Shown: positions 23,981 to 32,130, counted from the first letter of the stretch. The stretch is DNA of 33,164 nt from an uncultured Lachnospiraceae bacterium (GCA_900316805.1 ONEJ01000037.1:1-33164), one strand, 5' to 3'. The notes: a model not told the origin generated them from the letters alone. Numbers and translations: made by a program.

Positions 23981-24730
23981 CTATGCTGCAATCCTGGAAT
24001 CAATCTTGATATCATCAAAAATATGTTCCTGGGAAATCACGATCTTCCCCATCTTCATCAGTTCAAGGATAGCAAGGAATGTAACGATCACTTCCACCTT
24101 GGAAGGCTGATTCTCCAGAAGCCCCCGGAAGCTGAAATGCCTGTGGTTCGCTGCATAGTCCTCCAGCTCTGCCATCTTGTCCTCCAGCGAAACCTCTTCC
24201 TTCTCAATCTTACCGAACTTGGATCGAACGGGATCGATCTTGTCCTTCTGCTTCTTCATGATTCCCCGGAAGATTGCATTGAGCTTTGCCAGTGTCACAT
24301 CGGAGACCAGTTCAGCTACATTCACCGGCTCCTCGTAGGCAAGAATCTCGTCCGGAATCGTGGGTTCCTTGAACATCACCCGCTGGGCATCCAGCTGGCG
24401 GTCCTTCAGTTCATAAGCCATACACTTGTACATCTTGTACTCCAGCAGCTGCTGGACAAGCTCAGCACGGGGATCTTCCTCCTCCTCTTCGCTGTCCGGA
24501 TCTCTTGGAAGCAGCATACGGGATTTAATATCGATCAAAGTAGCCGCCATTACCAGAAACTCGCTTAAGGTATCCAGATCCCGCCGCTGCATCTGTGCCA
24601 CATATTCCATGTACTGGGCCGTGATCTCCACGATAGGGATATCGTAGATATTTACTTTATTTTTCTCCAGCAGGTGCAGAAGAAGATCCAGCGGTCCTTC
24701 AAACACCTGCAGCTTTACTGTCAGATCCAT
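23981..24730 (-). CDS. scpA: ScpA, kleisin subunit of the SMC complex
   Basis: ScpA bridges the SMC heads in the bacterial condensin complex. The 249-residue protein opens with the diagnostic VKLQVFEGPLDLLLHLLEK (about 5-23), has a central acidic, charged segment (about 80-90, EEEEEDPRAE) and ends with the winged-helix part VTFLAILELMKMGKI (about 215-229). It is the first gene of the scpA-scpB unit and has its own promoter. Confidence 0.97.
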   Translation of the reverse strand: MDLTVKLQVFEGPLDLLLHLLEKNKVNIYDIPIVEITAQYMEYVAQMQRRDLDTLSEFLVMAATLIDIKSRMLLPRDPDSEEEEEDPRAELVQQLLEYKMYKCMAYELKDRQLDAQRVMFKEPTIPDEILAYEEPVNVAELVSDVTLAKLNAIFRGIMKKQKDKIDPVRSKFGKIEKEEVSLEDKMAELEDYAANHRHFSFRGLLENQPSKVEVIVTFLAILELMKMGKIVISQEHIFDDIKIDSRIAA

Positions 24731-24757
24731 TGTTCTTTCCTTTCCACTGTAAAGTCT

Positions 24758-24786
24758 ATTTTAACTTGATATTGTGGAAAATGCAA
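24758..24786 (-). promoter_or_regulatory. promoter of scpA-scpB
   Basis: On the minus strand TTGCAT (24781-24786), a 17-base spacer and TAAAAT (24758-24763). The predicted start is near 24751, about 20 bases ahead of the ATG, with a GGAAAGGAAAG ribosome binding site. Confidence 0.65.
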
Positions 24787-24809
24787 GAGCAAATTACTAT
24801 ATTTAGTGT

Positions 24810-26387
24810 TTACAGCAAAGGGGCAAACAATTTCAGTGCTCCCATGAACATACGTACCAGAAGAAATTTGTTCTGGCATTCTTCCAGAGTTACCTCATGG
24901 CTTACCCCGAAAGTCTCCAGCATATCCTCTTTTACCTGGGGCACCGCCCGGGTCTTATACTGGAAGGTTCCGCACTCAAAATGCAGATAAAGGCTGCGGT
25001 AATCCAGATTTACCGTTCCAACCGTTGCGTACACATCATCCACCACAAAGCATTTGGAATGGATAAAACCCGGCTCGTACTTGTAGATTTTCACTCCGCC
25101 CTTGATCAGGTGGGAGAAATTCGCCTGGGTCAGCAGATATACCAGCTTCTTATCCGGGATTCCGGGAACTACGATCCGCACATCCACACCGCATTTTGCC
25201 GCGTTCACAAGGGCTATTTTCATCTCCGAACCGATGATCAGATAAGGGGTAAAAATATACACATACTTCTTCGCATGTTCGATGAGCTGAAGATATACGT
25301 TCTCCCCCACATCCTCGTGATCCAGCGGGGAATCGCTGTAGGGCTGGATAAAACCTCCGGATTCTGATGCATCTGCCGAATGTACTGCGGTCGCATCTTC
25401 TGTGTGAGAAGAAATCTCCGGAATCGACGCACTGCGGTAAAATTCATAGTCCGATTCTGTCCGATTGATAAAATCCCACATTTCCAGAAACATGCTGGTA
25501 AAATTCCAGACACATGCCCCGGTCATGCGGATTCCCGCATCCTTCCAGCGTCCATATTTCATTTTCTCATTGATATACTCATCCGCAAGGTTGAAACCGC
25601 CGGTATAGGCGATTTGGCCATCGATCACGGTAATCTTTCGGTGATCACGGTTATTCATGATAATCGAAAGAAACGGCCGGAAGGGATTGAACACCACTGT
25701 ATGGATTCCTTTTGCCTCCAGAGTAAGATAAAACTTCGGCGGTAGTGTCTGAATACATCCCACATCATCGTAGATCAGACGGACATCCACCCCTAACGCA
25801 GCCTTTTCCTCCAGAATTTCAAGGATCGTATCAAACATCTTCCCCTGCTCAATGATAAAATACTCCATGAAAATAAACTGTTTCGCACCCCGAAGATCCG
25901 AAAGCAGCTGCAGGTACAGATCCTCCACACGGCTGAAATACCTGGTAGTGTCCTCCCGGTAAAGAGGATAGCCCGCATTCACCGTAAGATAACGGGACTG
26001 CTGGGCTGCATAAAAATCCTCTTCCTCCAATGCTTTTAATACCGCCTCATCTTCCAGTCGAAAGCTCTTAATCCGGTCGATAACAACCCCCATCCGCTCC
26101 CTGGTCCGTTTCGTCAGCCCGGATCTGCCAAAAATAAAATATGCCGGAATACCGAACACCGGCAGAAAAAGAATCAGAAAAATCCAGGACATCTTATACG
26201 AAGTTCGTATATCCCGGTTAGCCACATGCAAAGCAAGTGCCACCGCAATGACCTGAAAAACAATATTCATTGCCGAATTCACGATTGTAGCGCTGTAAAT
26301 CATGTACACAAACCAGCCAAACTGCAGCGCAATGATCAGCATTCCGAAAAAAAGTTTGCTGAATAATTTACTTAAGATTCGTTTCAT
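24810..26387 (-). CDS. cls: cardiolipin synthase, phospholipase D type
   Basis: This membrane-bound enzyme condenses phosphatidylglycerol to cardiolipin. The 525-residue protein has two N-terminal membrane helices (about 12-55 and 65-87), a soluble linker, and two HKD motifs, H249-x-K251-x4-D256 and H443-x-K445-x4-D450. A serine/glutamate-rich insertion of about 40 residues (about 318-358) separates the two halves. The start at 26387 follows GGAGGGG by six bases, replacing an in-frame ATG 15 bases upstream that lies within the ribosome binding site. It starts 36 bases after the protease gene and may share its transcript. No clear terminator is seen after it. Confidence 0.93.
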   Translation of the reverse strand: MKRILSKLFSKLFFGMLIIALQFGWFVYMIYSATIVNSAMNIVFQVIAVALALHVANRDIRTSYKMSWIFLILFLPVFGIPAYFIFGRSGLTKRTRERMGVVIDRIKSFRLEDEAVLKALEEEDFYAAQQSRYLTVNAGYPLYREDTTRYFSRVEDLYLQLLSDLRGAKQFIFMEYFIIEQGKMFDTILEILEEKAALGVDVRLIYDDVGCIQTLPPKFYLTLEAKGIHTVVFNPFRPFLSIIMNNRDHRKITVIDGQIAYTGGFNLADEYINEKMKYGRWKDAGIRMTGACVWNFTSMFLEMWDFINRTESDYEFYRSASIPEISSHTEDATAVHSADASESGGFIQPYSDSPLDHEDVGENVYLQLIEHAKKYVYIFTPYLIIGSEMKIALVNAAKCGVDVRIVVPGIPDKKLVYLLTQANFSHLIKGGVKIYKYEPGFIHSKCFVVDDVYATVGTVNLDYRSLYLHFECGTFQYKTRAVPQVKEDMLETFGVSHEVTLEECQNKFLLVRMFMGALKLFAPLL

Positions 26388-26423
26388 CCAAATCCCCTCC
26401 AAAAGTTTGAATACTTTTTTATT

Positions 26424-27305
26424 TTATATCAAATCCAGTAATTTATCAACCTGCAGAAGTCCCCAGGCAGACTTCCCTTTTTCCTGGCGTTTTGCGGACT
26501 CATATAATTTCACCTTCAATTCTTCCGGTCGCAGCGAGGGGTTCTTCTGCAGAGCCAGTGCCAGCGCACCGCTTACCACCGGAGCCGCCATGGATGTGCC
26601 GCTTTTTTTCGCATAATGGTTCCCGCGATAATCCAGACTTAAGATGTTCGTACCCGGTGCCAGAATCTCCGGTTTGATCACACAGCATTCCGTAGGTCCC
26701 TGACCGCTGTAGCTTCTGGGAAGGCTCATGTCAGCTGTCATGTCATCACTGGCCCCTACCGTGATTACCTTTCTGGAAATTCCCGGCACGGTAATGCTGC
26801 CTTTTCCCGGCCCGTTGTTCCCTGCCGCCGTTACTACTGTAACATTTTCATCCCACAGTTGCTCCAGCACCTGGATAATCTGCTTCTGCTCGCTGCCCTT
26901 CGCCCCCGGAAGAAAACCGATGGAAAAATTCAGGATGCGGATCCGGTACCGTTCTCTGTTGGAAAGTACCCACTCCAGCCCCCGAAGCACCCGGTCGGTA
27001 TTGCCGCCGCCATCCTTCTCCAGAACCTTAAGCACCACAAGATCCGCCTGGGGTGCCATTCCCGTAAGCCGTCCATTGCCTGCGATAATCCCTGCCACAT
27101 GGGTGCCATGGCCGTTATCATCATAACTCTTTTTCCGATTGCCCACAAAATCCTTAAAATAGACCACGCTGCCACGGATGTCCCGGTGCAGAAATGTTCC
27201 CGTATCCAGTACGGCTATCCTTACATTTTTCCCGGAATACCCTTGCCCGTATACCCTTTCCGCCTGTACCAGCTGCTTCACACGCTCCATAGTTTTACCT
27301 GCCAT
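26424..27305 (-). CDS. intracellular subtilisin-like serine protease (S8 family)
   Basis: This is a short subtilase with the full catalytic triad. Numbered from the ATG at 27305 (293 residues), D34 lies in AVLDTGTF, H66 in DDNGHGTHVAGI, S238 in SGTSMAAPVVSGAL, and the oxyanion N163 in AAGNNG. There is no signal peptide and no long propeptide, so a cytoplasmic role like that of intracellular subtilisins is likely. The start is uncertain. The ATG at 27305 lies just after two TATAAT sequences, an ATG at 27293 has a weak AGGT site, and an ATG at 27362 lies at the end of the pnp terminator without a ribosome binding site. It is followed by cls. Confidence 0.85.
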   Translation of the reverse strand: MAGKTMERVKQLVQAERVYGQGYSGKNVRIAVLDTGTFLHRDIRGSVVYFKDFVGNRKKSYDDNGHGTHVAGIIAGNGRLTGMAPQADLVVLKVLEKDGGGNTDRVLRGLEWVLSNRERYRIRILNFSIGFLPGAKGSEQKQIIQVLEQLWDENVTVVTAAGNNGPGKGSITVPGISRKVITVGASDDMTADMSLPRSYSGQGPTECCVIKPEILAPGTNILSLDYRGNHYAKKSGTSMAAPVVSGALALALQKNPSLRPEELKVKLYESAKRQEKGKSAWGLLQVDKLLDLI

Positions 27306-27360
27306 ATGATTATAATTTATTATATGTGACGGGCAGACATCGGACACAGGGCGGATTCCC

Positions 27361-27405
27361 ATAATAAAAACAGCACGTATCTCTCCTTGGAAAGAACGTG
27401 CTGTT
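27361..27405 (-). terminator. Rho-independent terminator of pnp
   Basis: On the minus strand AACAGCACGT pairs exactly with ACGTGCTGTT (10 base pairs, 17-base loop) and is followed by TTTATTAT. It lies 25 bases after the pnp stop codon. Confidence 0.88.
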
Positions 27406-27429
27406 CTGTTATTTCTATAAATCAATATC

Positions 27430-29523
27430 CTATGCGTTAGCCGGAACATCCTTGATGGAGAAGCTGATTCTTCCCATCTTATCCTTGCCAAGACATACAA
27501 CCTTTACCTTGTCGCCCAGTGTCAGGACATCCTCTACGTGGTTGATTCTCTCCTTCGCGATCTTGGAGATATGAACCATACCCTCTTTACCCGGTGCAAA
27601 CTCGATAAATGCGCCGAATTCCTTGATGCTGACAATTGTCCCGGAGTAAATCTTACCCTCCTCGAACTCTGTGACAATCATCTGGATCATAGCGACAGCC
27701 TTAGCGATGGTCTCCTTATCAGTTCCGCATACGGAAACAGCGCCATCATCTGTGATGTCGATCTTCACGCCGGTGCGGGCGATAATTTCGTTAATAGTCT
27801 TGCCCTTCTGTCCAACCACATCACCAATCTTGGCAGGATCAATCGTGATCTGCTCGATCTTCGGAGCCCATTCACTGACTTCCTTACGAGGCTCTGCAAT
27901 TGCCTTGCTCATTACCTCATCCATAATGTAGATTCTGGCTTCTCTTGCCCGGAAGATTGCCTCCTCAACGATTGGGCGGGTCAGACCATGAATCTTGATA
28001 TCCATCTGGATGGCAGTAATACCCTCATGGGTACCGGTTACCTTGAAATCCATATCTCCAAAGAAGTCCTCAAGACCCTGGATATCGGTAAGAACCAGGT
28101 AATCGTCATCGGTATCACCGGTCACAAGACCGCAGGAAATACCGGCAACCATGCTCTTGATCGGAACACCGGCAGCCATCAGTGACATACAAGATGCACA
28201 GGTAGATGCCATGGAGGTAGATCCGTTGGACTCAAATGTCTCAGATACGGCGCGGATCGCATATGGGAACTCCTCTTCCGAAGGAAGTACCGGCATTAGT
28301 GCACGCTCAGCCAATGCGCCATGACCGATCTCACGACGTCCCGGTCCACGGCTTGGCTTTGTCTCACCTACAGAGTAGGATGGGAAATTGTAGTGGTGCA
28401 TATATCTCTTGGTTGTGATATTCTCATCCAGACCGTCAATCTTCTGAACTTCGGAAAGCGGTGCAAGGGTTACCACATCGCAGATCTGAGTCTGTCCACG
28501 GGTAAACATGGCAGAACCATGCACACGGGGAATCAGGTCAACCTCGGATGCCAGCGGACGGATCTGATCAATGGCACGTCCATCCGGACGCTTGTGATCC
28601 TTTAAGATCATCTTGCGCACCGTCTTCTTCTGATACTGGTAAACAGCCTCATCCAGTACAGCCAGCCACTCTTCGTTCTCAGCAAAAGCCTCTGCAAATT
28701 TATCTGTAATTTCGCGGATATTCTCTTCTCTCTGCTGCTTCTCGTCAGTAAATACAGCCTCTTCCATCTGCTCCGGTGTCACGATCTCGCGCATAGCCGC
28801 GAACATTTCCTCCGGAATCGCACAACTGGTATACTCATGCTTCGGCTTACCAACCTCCTCACGGATCTGGTTGATAAAAGCAATGATGGTCTGGTTCACA
28901 TCATGGCACTTGTAAATTGCCTCGATCATCTTCTCCTCCGGAATCACATTGGCTCCGGCCTCGATCATGATAACCTTGGTGGCGGTAGAAGCTACGGTAA
29001 GCTTAAGATCTCCCTCGTCCCAATCCTTCTGGGATGGATTCACAATAAACTCTCCGTTCTTCATACCCATCTGGGTCATGGCACAGGGACCATCGAAGGG
29101 AATATCGGAAATAGTGGTAGCAAGTGCAGCTCCGATCATGGCTACCAGCTCCGGACGGCACTGCGGGTCTACAGACATAACCATATTGTTCAAAGTAACG
29201 TCATTGCGGTAATCCTTCGGAAACAGCGGTCTCATGGGACGGTCAATCACGCGGGCGGTAAGAATGGAATTCTCCGAAGCCTTCCCCTCACGCTTGTTAA
29301 AACCTCCCGGAATTTTGCCAACGGAATACATTTTCTCCTCGAACTCAACACTGAGGGGGAAGAAATCGATTCCGTCTCTTGGCTTATCTGATGCTGTCGC
29401 AGTAGATAAAACTGTTGTATCGCCGTATTTTAACAGCGCAGCGCCATTGGCCTGCGCACAGACTCTGCCGATATCTACGGTAAGAGTTCTGCCGGCAAGT
29501 TCCATTGAATAACTTTTGTACAT
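27430..29523 (-). CDS. pnp: polynucleotide phosphorylase
   Basis: PNPase degrades RNA 3' to 5' by phosphorolysis and is part of the RNA-decay machinery. The 697-residue protein has the usual length and order: RNase PH domain 1 (about 1-145), helical domain, RNase PH domain 2 (about 310-540, with SNGSTSMASTCASCMSLMAAG near 435), a KH domain with VVGQKGKTINEII (about 565) and a C-terminal S1 domain (about 620-690). The start at 29523 (MYKSYSMELAGR) follows AAGGAG; a longer frame upstream runs through the leader hairpins and is not convincing. It lies downstream of rpsO, a classic order, separated by a terminator and a structured leader. Confidence 0.97.
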   Translation of the reverse strand: MYKSYSMELAGRTLTVDIGRVCAQANGAALLKYGDTTVLSTATASDKPRDGIDFFPLSVEFEEKMYSVGKIPGGFNKREGKASENSILTARVIDRPMRPLFPKDYRNDVTLNNMVMSVDPQCRPELVAMIGAALATTISDIPFDGPCAMTQMGMKNGEFIVNPSQKDWDEGDLKLTVASTATKVIMIEAGANVIPEEKMIEAIYKCHDVNQTIIAFINQIREEVGKPKHEYTSCAIPEEMFAAMREIVTPEQMEEAVFTDEKQQREENIREITDKFAEAFAENEEWLAVLDEAVYQYQKKTVRKMILKDHKRPDGRAIDQIRPLASEVDLIPRVHGSAMFTRGQTQICDVVTLAPLSEVQKIDGLDENITTKRYMHHYNFPSYSVGETKPSRGPGRREIGHGALAERALMPVLPSEEEFPYAIRAVSETFESNGSTSMASTCASCMSLMAAGVPIKSMVAGISCGLVTGDTDDDYLVLTDIQGLEDFFGDMDFKVTGTHEGITAIQMDIKIHGLTRPIVEEAIFRAREARIYIMDEVMSKAIAEPRKEVSEWAPKIEQITIDPAKIGDVVGQKGKTINEIIARTGVKIDITDDGAVSVCGTDKETIAKAVAMIQMIVTEFEEGKIYSGTIVSIKEFGAFIEFAPGKEGMVHISKIAKERINHVEDVLTLGDKVKVVCLGKDKMGRISFSIKDVPANA

Positions 29524-29581
29524 GCTTTTTCTCCTTAAATGAATAAAACTACGTTTTCGGTTTGTATGCCGGAATCCCGAA

Positions 29582-29623
29582 ACTACTGAACAACACAGGA
29601 CTTTTCCTGTTCTCTTCAGTGGT
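29582..29623 (-). promoter_or_regulatory. two-tier hairpin in the pnp leader
   Basis: On the minus strand ACTGAA pairs with TTCAGT around a symmetric four-base internal loop and an inner stem ACAGGA/TCCTGT with a four-base loop. There is no U-tract after it. It lies about 60 bases ahead of the pnp start, and a second small hairpin (TGCAGC/GCTGCA, 29638-29652) lies just before it. E. coli pnp has a leader stem cut by RNase III for autoregulation; a similar role here is inference. Confidence 0.5.
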
Positions 29624-29674
29624 CCCGGTAAAAGGCTTGCAGCCACGCTGCAGCACAATCATTCCACATACAAC

Positions 29675-29706
29675 AAAAAGAAGAGCGGAATATAAAACTC
29701 CGCTCT
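29675..29706 (-). terminator. terminator after rpsO
   Basis: On the minus strand AGAGCGGA pairs exactly with TCCGCTCT (8 base pairs, 9-base loop), then TCTTTTTG. It lies ten bases after the rpsO stop. Some readthrough may feed pnp, because I see no convincing separate pnp promoter. Confidence 0.85.
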
Positions 29707-29715
29707 CATCTGCAA

Positions 29716-29982
29716 TTATTTTCTGAGACCTAAACGCTCGATCAGGGAACGATATCTCTCGATGTCGACAGACTTCAGATAAGATAATAATCCTCTTCTT
29801 CTACCGATCATCTTAAGCATTCCTCTTCTGGAGTGATGATCCTTCGGGTTAACCTTCAGATGCTCTGTGAGCTCCTGAATTCTTGCGGTAAGAACTGCAA
29901 TCTGAACTTCCGGTGAACCGGTATCGTTCGGTGTTCTTCCGTACTCAGCCATAATTGCCTGCTTCTTTTCTTTTGCGATCAT
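29716..29982 (-). CDS. rpsO: 30S ribosomal protein S15
   Basis: S15 is a primary 16S rRNA-binding protein of the small-subunit platform. The 88-residue product has the exact family length, with [20 protein letters not shown] at the start, the conserved [16 protein letters not shown] (about 21-36) and the DHHSRRGML region (about 49-57). The ATG at 29982 is eight bases after AGGAGG; a longer upstream reading runs into the leader and is rejected. It has a strong promoter and a leader of about 86 bases that can fold, which suits the autoregulation known for S15. Confidence 0.98.
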   Translation of the reverse strand: MIAKEKKQAIMAEYGRTPNDTGSPEVQIAVLTARIQELTEHLKVNPKDHHSRRGMLKMIGRRRGLLSYLKSVDIERYRSLIERLGLRK

Positions 29983-30016
29983 GATGTGATCCTCCTTAAA
30001 TAATTTATATGCCACG

Positions 30017-30068
30017 TAATCAGTGAAAGGTCGGAGTGTCCATCCACCGAATACGGGTGAAACCATAC
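30017..30068 (-). promoter_or_regulatory. structured leader of rpsO, possible S15 autoregulatory site
   Basis: On the minus strand the leader can form TTCACC/GGTGGA with a 7-base loop, or alternatively GGTGGA with TCC-G-ACC. The flanking arms TAATCAGT and ACTGATTA (30067-30074 and 30017-30024) are exactly complementary, but the predicted transcript start near 30068 would remove most of the first arm. S15 represses its own mRNA in several bacteria through unrelated folds, so function is inferred from position. Confidence 0.35.
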
Positions 30069-30074
30069 TGATTA

Positions 30075-30103
30075 ACTATACCATAGCTTTCTATGGTTGT
30101 AAA
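30075..30103 (-). promoter_or_regulatory. promoter of rpsO
   Basis: On the minus strand TTTACA (30098-30103), a 17-base spacer and TATAGT (30075-30080) with TGG ahead. The spacer consists of an inverted repeat, ACCATAG/CTATGGT (30080-30097), which touches both hexamers and might bind a regulator. Confidence 0.75.
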
Positions 30104-30112
30104 CAGTTTTTC

Positions 30113-30145
30113 TAAAAAAAGCTTCCATCCAGCAGATGAAAGCTT
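30113..30145 (-). terminator. terminator of the tRNA-Glu gene
   Basis: On the minus strand AAGCTTTCATC pairs with GATGGAAGCTT (11 base pairs with one U-G pair, 5-base loop) and is followed by a T-run. It starts 4 bases after the tRNA body. Confidence 0.9.
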
Positions 30146-30148
30146 CAG

Positions 30149-30220
30149 CAGTCCGTACGGGAATCGAACCCGTGTTTCCGCCGTGAGAGGGCGGCGTCTT
30201 AACCGCTTGACCAACGAACC
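30149..30220 (-). tRNA. tRNA-Glu (anticodon CUC)
   Basis: The minus strand folds as a complete cloverleaf: acceptor GGTTCGT/ACGGACT, D stem GTC/GAC, anticodon stem CCGCC/GGCGG with loop CTCTCAC (anticodon CUC, decoding GAG), and T stem ACGGG/CCCGT with TTCGATT. The discriminator is G, as in other glutamate tRNAs. CCA is not encoded. The first acceptor pair is G-U instead of G-C and a second U-G pair is at position 4. It has its own promoter and terminator. Confidence 0.96.
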
Positions 30221-30227
30221 GTGTATT

Positions 30228-30256
30228 ACTATACCATGGGTTTTTTCAAAATGCAA
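30228..30256 (-). promoter_or_regulatory. promoter of tRNA-Glu
   Basis: On the minus strand TTGCAT (30251-30256), a 17-base spacer and TATAGT (30228-30233) with TGG ahead (an extended -10). A-tracts lie directly upstream of the -35 box. Confidence 0.75.
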
Positions 30257-30285
30257 GGGGTTTTTTCAAATTTTTTCAAAATTTT
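30241..30285. repeat. phased T/A tracts at the tRNA-Glu promoter
   Basis: Runs of T (A on the transcribed orientation) begin at 30241, 30261, 30271 and 30282, that is at 10-11 base spacing, three of them within copies of TTTTTTCAAA. This spacing is typical of intrinsically bent DNA or UP elements ahead of strong stable-RNA promoters. Confidence 0.6.
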
Positions 30286-30301
30286 CAATTACTTCAAAAA
30301 A

Positions 30302-31147
30302 TCATGCAATAAACAGCACTCCAAGAGTCCCCGGACCGCAGTGGGAGGAAACGACGCCCCCTGCCCTCGTCACAAGAATCTCATCAAAATGCCCCAGCTT
30401 CTTCAGATAATCCCGCACCTGTCCGATCAGCTGTTCCTCGCAGCCGGAATGGGTAATAAACACCCGGTTCTTTTTCGCCTGTTTCAGTTCCTCTTCCATT
30501 TCTTTCACATAGTTCATCACTACGTGATTAATTTTCCCGCGGTATTTCTTTTCCGGAATCATCTTCCCATCCACCACGCCGATTCTGGGATGAAGCTTCA
30601 AGGCTCCTCCTGCCAGCGCTGCAAGACCTCCGCAGCGGCCGCCCCGGTACAGATATACCAGCGTATCTACCACAAAGCTTGCCCGTACCTGCGGCTTCAG
30701 CAGTTCTATCCGTATGGTAATAGCCGTGGCATCCGCCCCTTTCTTCGCCATAATAGCTGCTTCGATCACCAGAAGGCCGATGCCGGTAGACAGATTTTCA
30801 GAATCAATGACATGCACCCGGTTCTTTGCATCCAGTTCCTGCGCTGCCAGCCGCATCACATTGACGGTTGTGGACATATCTCCAGAAATGGCAAAGACCA
30901 CCAGCTCCATCCCCTGGGATAAATATTTCTCAAAGACCGCCATGGCTTCCTCCATGCCCACAGCTGATGTTTTTGGGGTTGTCTTATGTTCATCAGACCA
31001 GGAATAAATCTCATCCAGCGTAATATTTACCCCATCCTGATACTCTTTTTCCCCAAGCATAATGTGAAGAGGAAGAATTTCTATATCGTATTTTTCAATT
31101 AATTCCTTTGACAGATCACAGGTACTGTCCGCAATAATTTTAACCAT
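30302..31147 (-). CDS. DegV-family fatty-acid-binding protein
   Basis: This 281-residue cytoplasmic protein has the two-domain DegV fold: IIADSTCDLSKELIEKYDIEILPLHI at the start (about 4-29), PKTSAVGMEEA near 58-68, and a second domain with DSENLSTGIGLLVIEAA (about 114-130) and YRGGRCGGLAAL (about 168-179). DegV proteins bind a fatty acid; related FakB proteins present it to the FakA kinase for phosphorylation. No FakA is nearby, so the exact role is open. It overlaps the dehydrogenase stop by one base (TAATG) and is probably translated from the same mRNA. I see no terminator after it. Confidence 0.92.
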   Translation of the reverse strand: MVKIIADSTCDLSKELIEKYDIEILPLHIMLGEKEYQDGVNITLDEIYSWSDEHKTTPKTSAVGMEEAMAVFEKYLSQGMELVVFAISGDMSTTVNVMRLAAQELDAKNRVHVIDSENLSTGIGLLVIEAAIMAKKGADATAITIRIELLKPQVRASFVVDTLVYLYRGGRCGGLAALAGGALKLHPRIGVVDGKMIPEKKYRGKINHVVMNYVKEMEEELKQAKKNRVFITHSGCEEQLIGQVRDYLKKLGHFDEILVTRAGGVVSSHCGPGTLGVLFIA

Positions 31148-32130
31148 TATTTTACCTCATGTGCAGCCGGAAGATTATTTACAAATGCATAAAAGCTCTC
31201 AAAGCAGCCCTTTACCATATCATCCACATCCTCCATGGTGTAAAAGGCCGTGTGGGGACTTAAGATCACGTTAGGGTACGAACGAAGGATGGATAGATAC
31301 GGATTCTTGATCACATCTCCCGTCCTGTCATAGTAATACAGCCCGTCCTCATGCTCCAGCACATCCAGCGCAGCACCGCCGACCCTTCCCTCTTCCAGGG
31401 CATGGATCAAGGCTTCTGTATCAATCAGCTTGCCTCTGGCTGTATTTACAATAATAACGCCCTTCTTCATTCTTGAAAAGGCCTGCTCGTCCAGCAGATG
31501 ATAGTTGGATTCATTGGCATTCGTGTGAAGGGAAATGATATCCGACTCCCCATACAATTCCTCCAGTGACACGTATTCTGCCATATCCTGCAGAGATGGA
31601 TTCCGGTAAAGATCATAGGCAAGAATGCGGCAGCCGAAGGCCGACAGGTGTTTGATCACCGTCGCACCGATCTTGCCGGTTCCAATTACGCCAATGGTAC
31701 AGTGAGAAATGTCCCTGCCGATTTTCCCCTTCAGGGAGAAATTCTGCATATCTGCCATCCGCAGTATCAAATCTGCCTTCCTGCAGGCCATCATCATAAG
31801 CATGATCGCATAATTGGCAACCCCTGAGGGCGGATAGGTAACATTGGACACCCGCATGCCCAGTTCCTTCGCTTTCTGCAGATCCACATGATCATAGCCG
31901 ATGGAGCGGCAAAGAATATAACGCACGCCCCGCTTATGAAATTTCTCCAGCACCGGAGCCGAAAAGTCGCAGGGTGTCACGCTGACTCCGTCGTAACCGG
32001 ACGCCAGATCATAATTGTCCGGGGAAGGATACTCAGCGGAATATCCAAATTCGATGCCCATGGCCTTTGAATATTTTTTACAAAAATCTAGTTCATCATA
32101 CTCTCTCAGTGAATAAAAAAATATTTTCAA
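31147..32130 (-). CDS. D-2-hydroxyacid dehydrogenase, D-lactate dehydrogenase-like, TTG start
   Basis: This 327-residue NAD-dependent enzyme interconverts a 2-keto acid and a D-2-hydroxy acid, probably pyruvate and D-lactate. The NAD motif GVIGTGKIGATVIKHL lies near 148-163, and the catalytic residues appear as R in NTARGKLID (about 231), E in LEHEDG (about 260) and H in LSPHTAF (about 292). The start chosen is TTG at 32130, giving MKIFFYSLRE, which fits the family and lies eight bases after GGAGG; the alternative TTG five codons upstream lies across that ribosome binding site. It forms a two-gene unit with the DegV gene. Confidence 0.92.
   Translation of the reverse strand: MKIFFYSLREYDELDFCKKYSKAMGIEFGYSAEYPSPDNYDLASGYDGVSVTPCDFSAPVLEKFHKRGVRYILCRSIGYDHVDLQKAKELGMRVSNVTYPPSGVANYAIMLMMMACRKADLILRMADMQNFSLKGKIGRDISHCTIGVIGTGKIGATVIKHLSAFGCRILAYDLYRNPSLQDMAEYVSLEELYGESDIISLHTNANESNYHLLDEQAFSRMKKGVIIVNTARGKLIDTEALIHALEEGRVGGAALDVLEHEDGLYYYDRTGDVIKNPYLSILRSYPNVILSPHTAFYTMEDVDDMVKGCFESFYAFVNNLPAAHEVK

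Noticed and set aside
27538-28185. Plus-strand open frames within pnp, also 28837-29391
   Set aside because: They are antisense to conserved pnp domains and lack start signals.
30241-30300. TTTTTTCAAA repeats considered as a CRISPR-like or tandem-repeat array
   Set aside because: The units are about 10 bases with no spacers, only three near copies; phased A-tracts at a promoter explain them.
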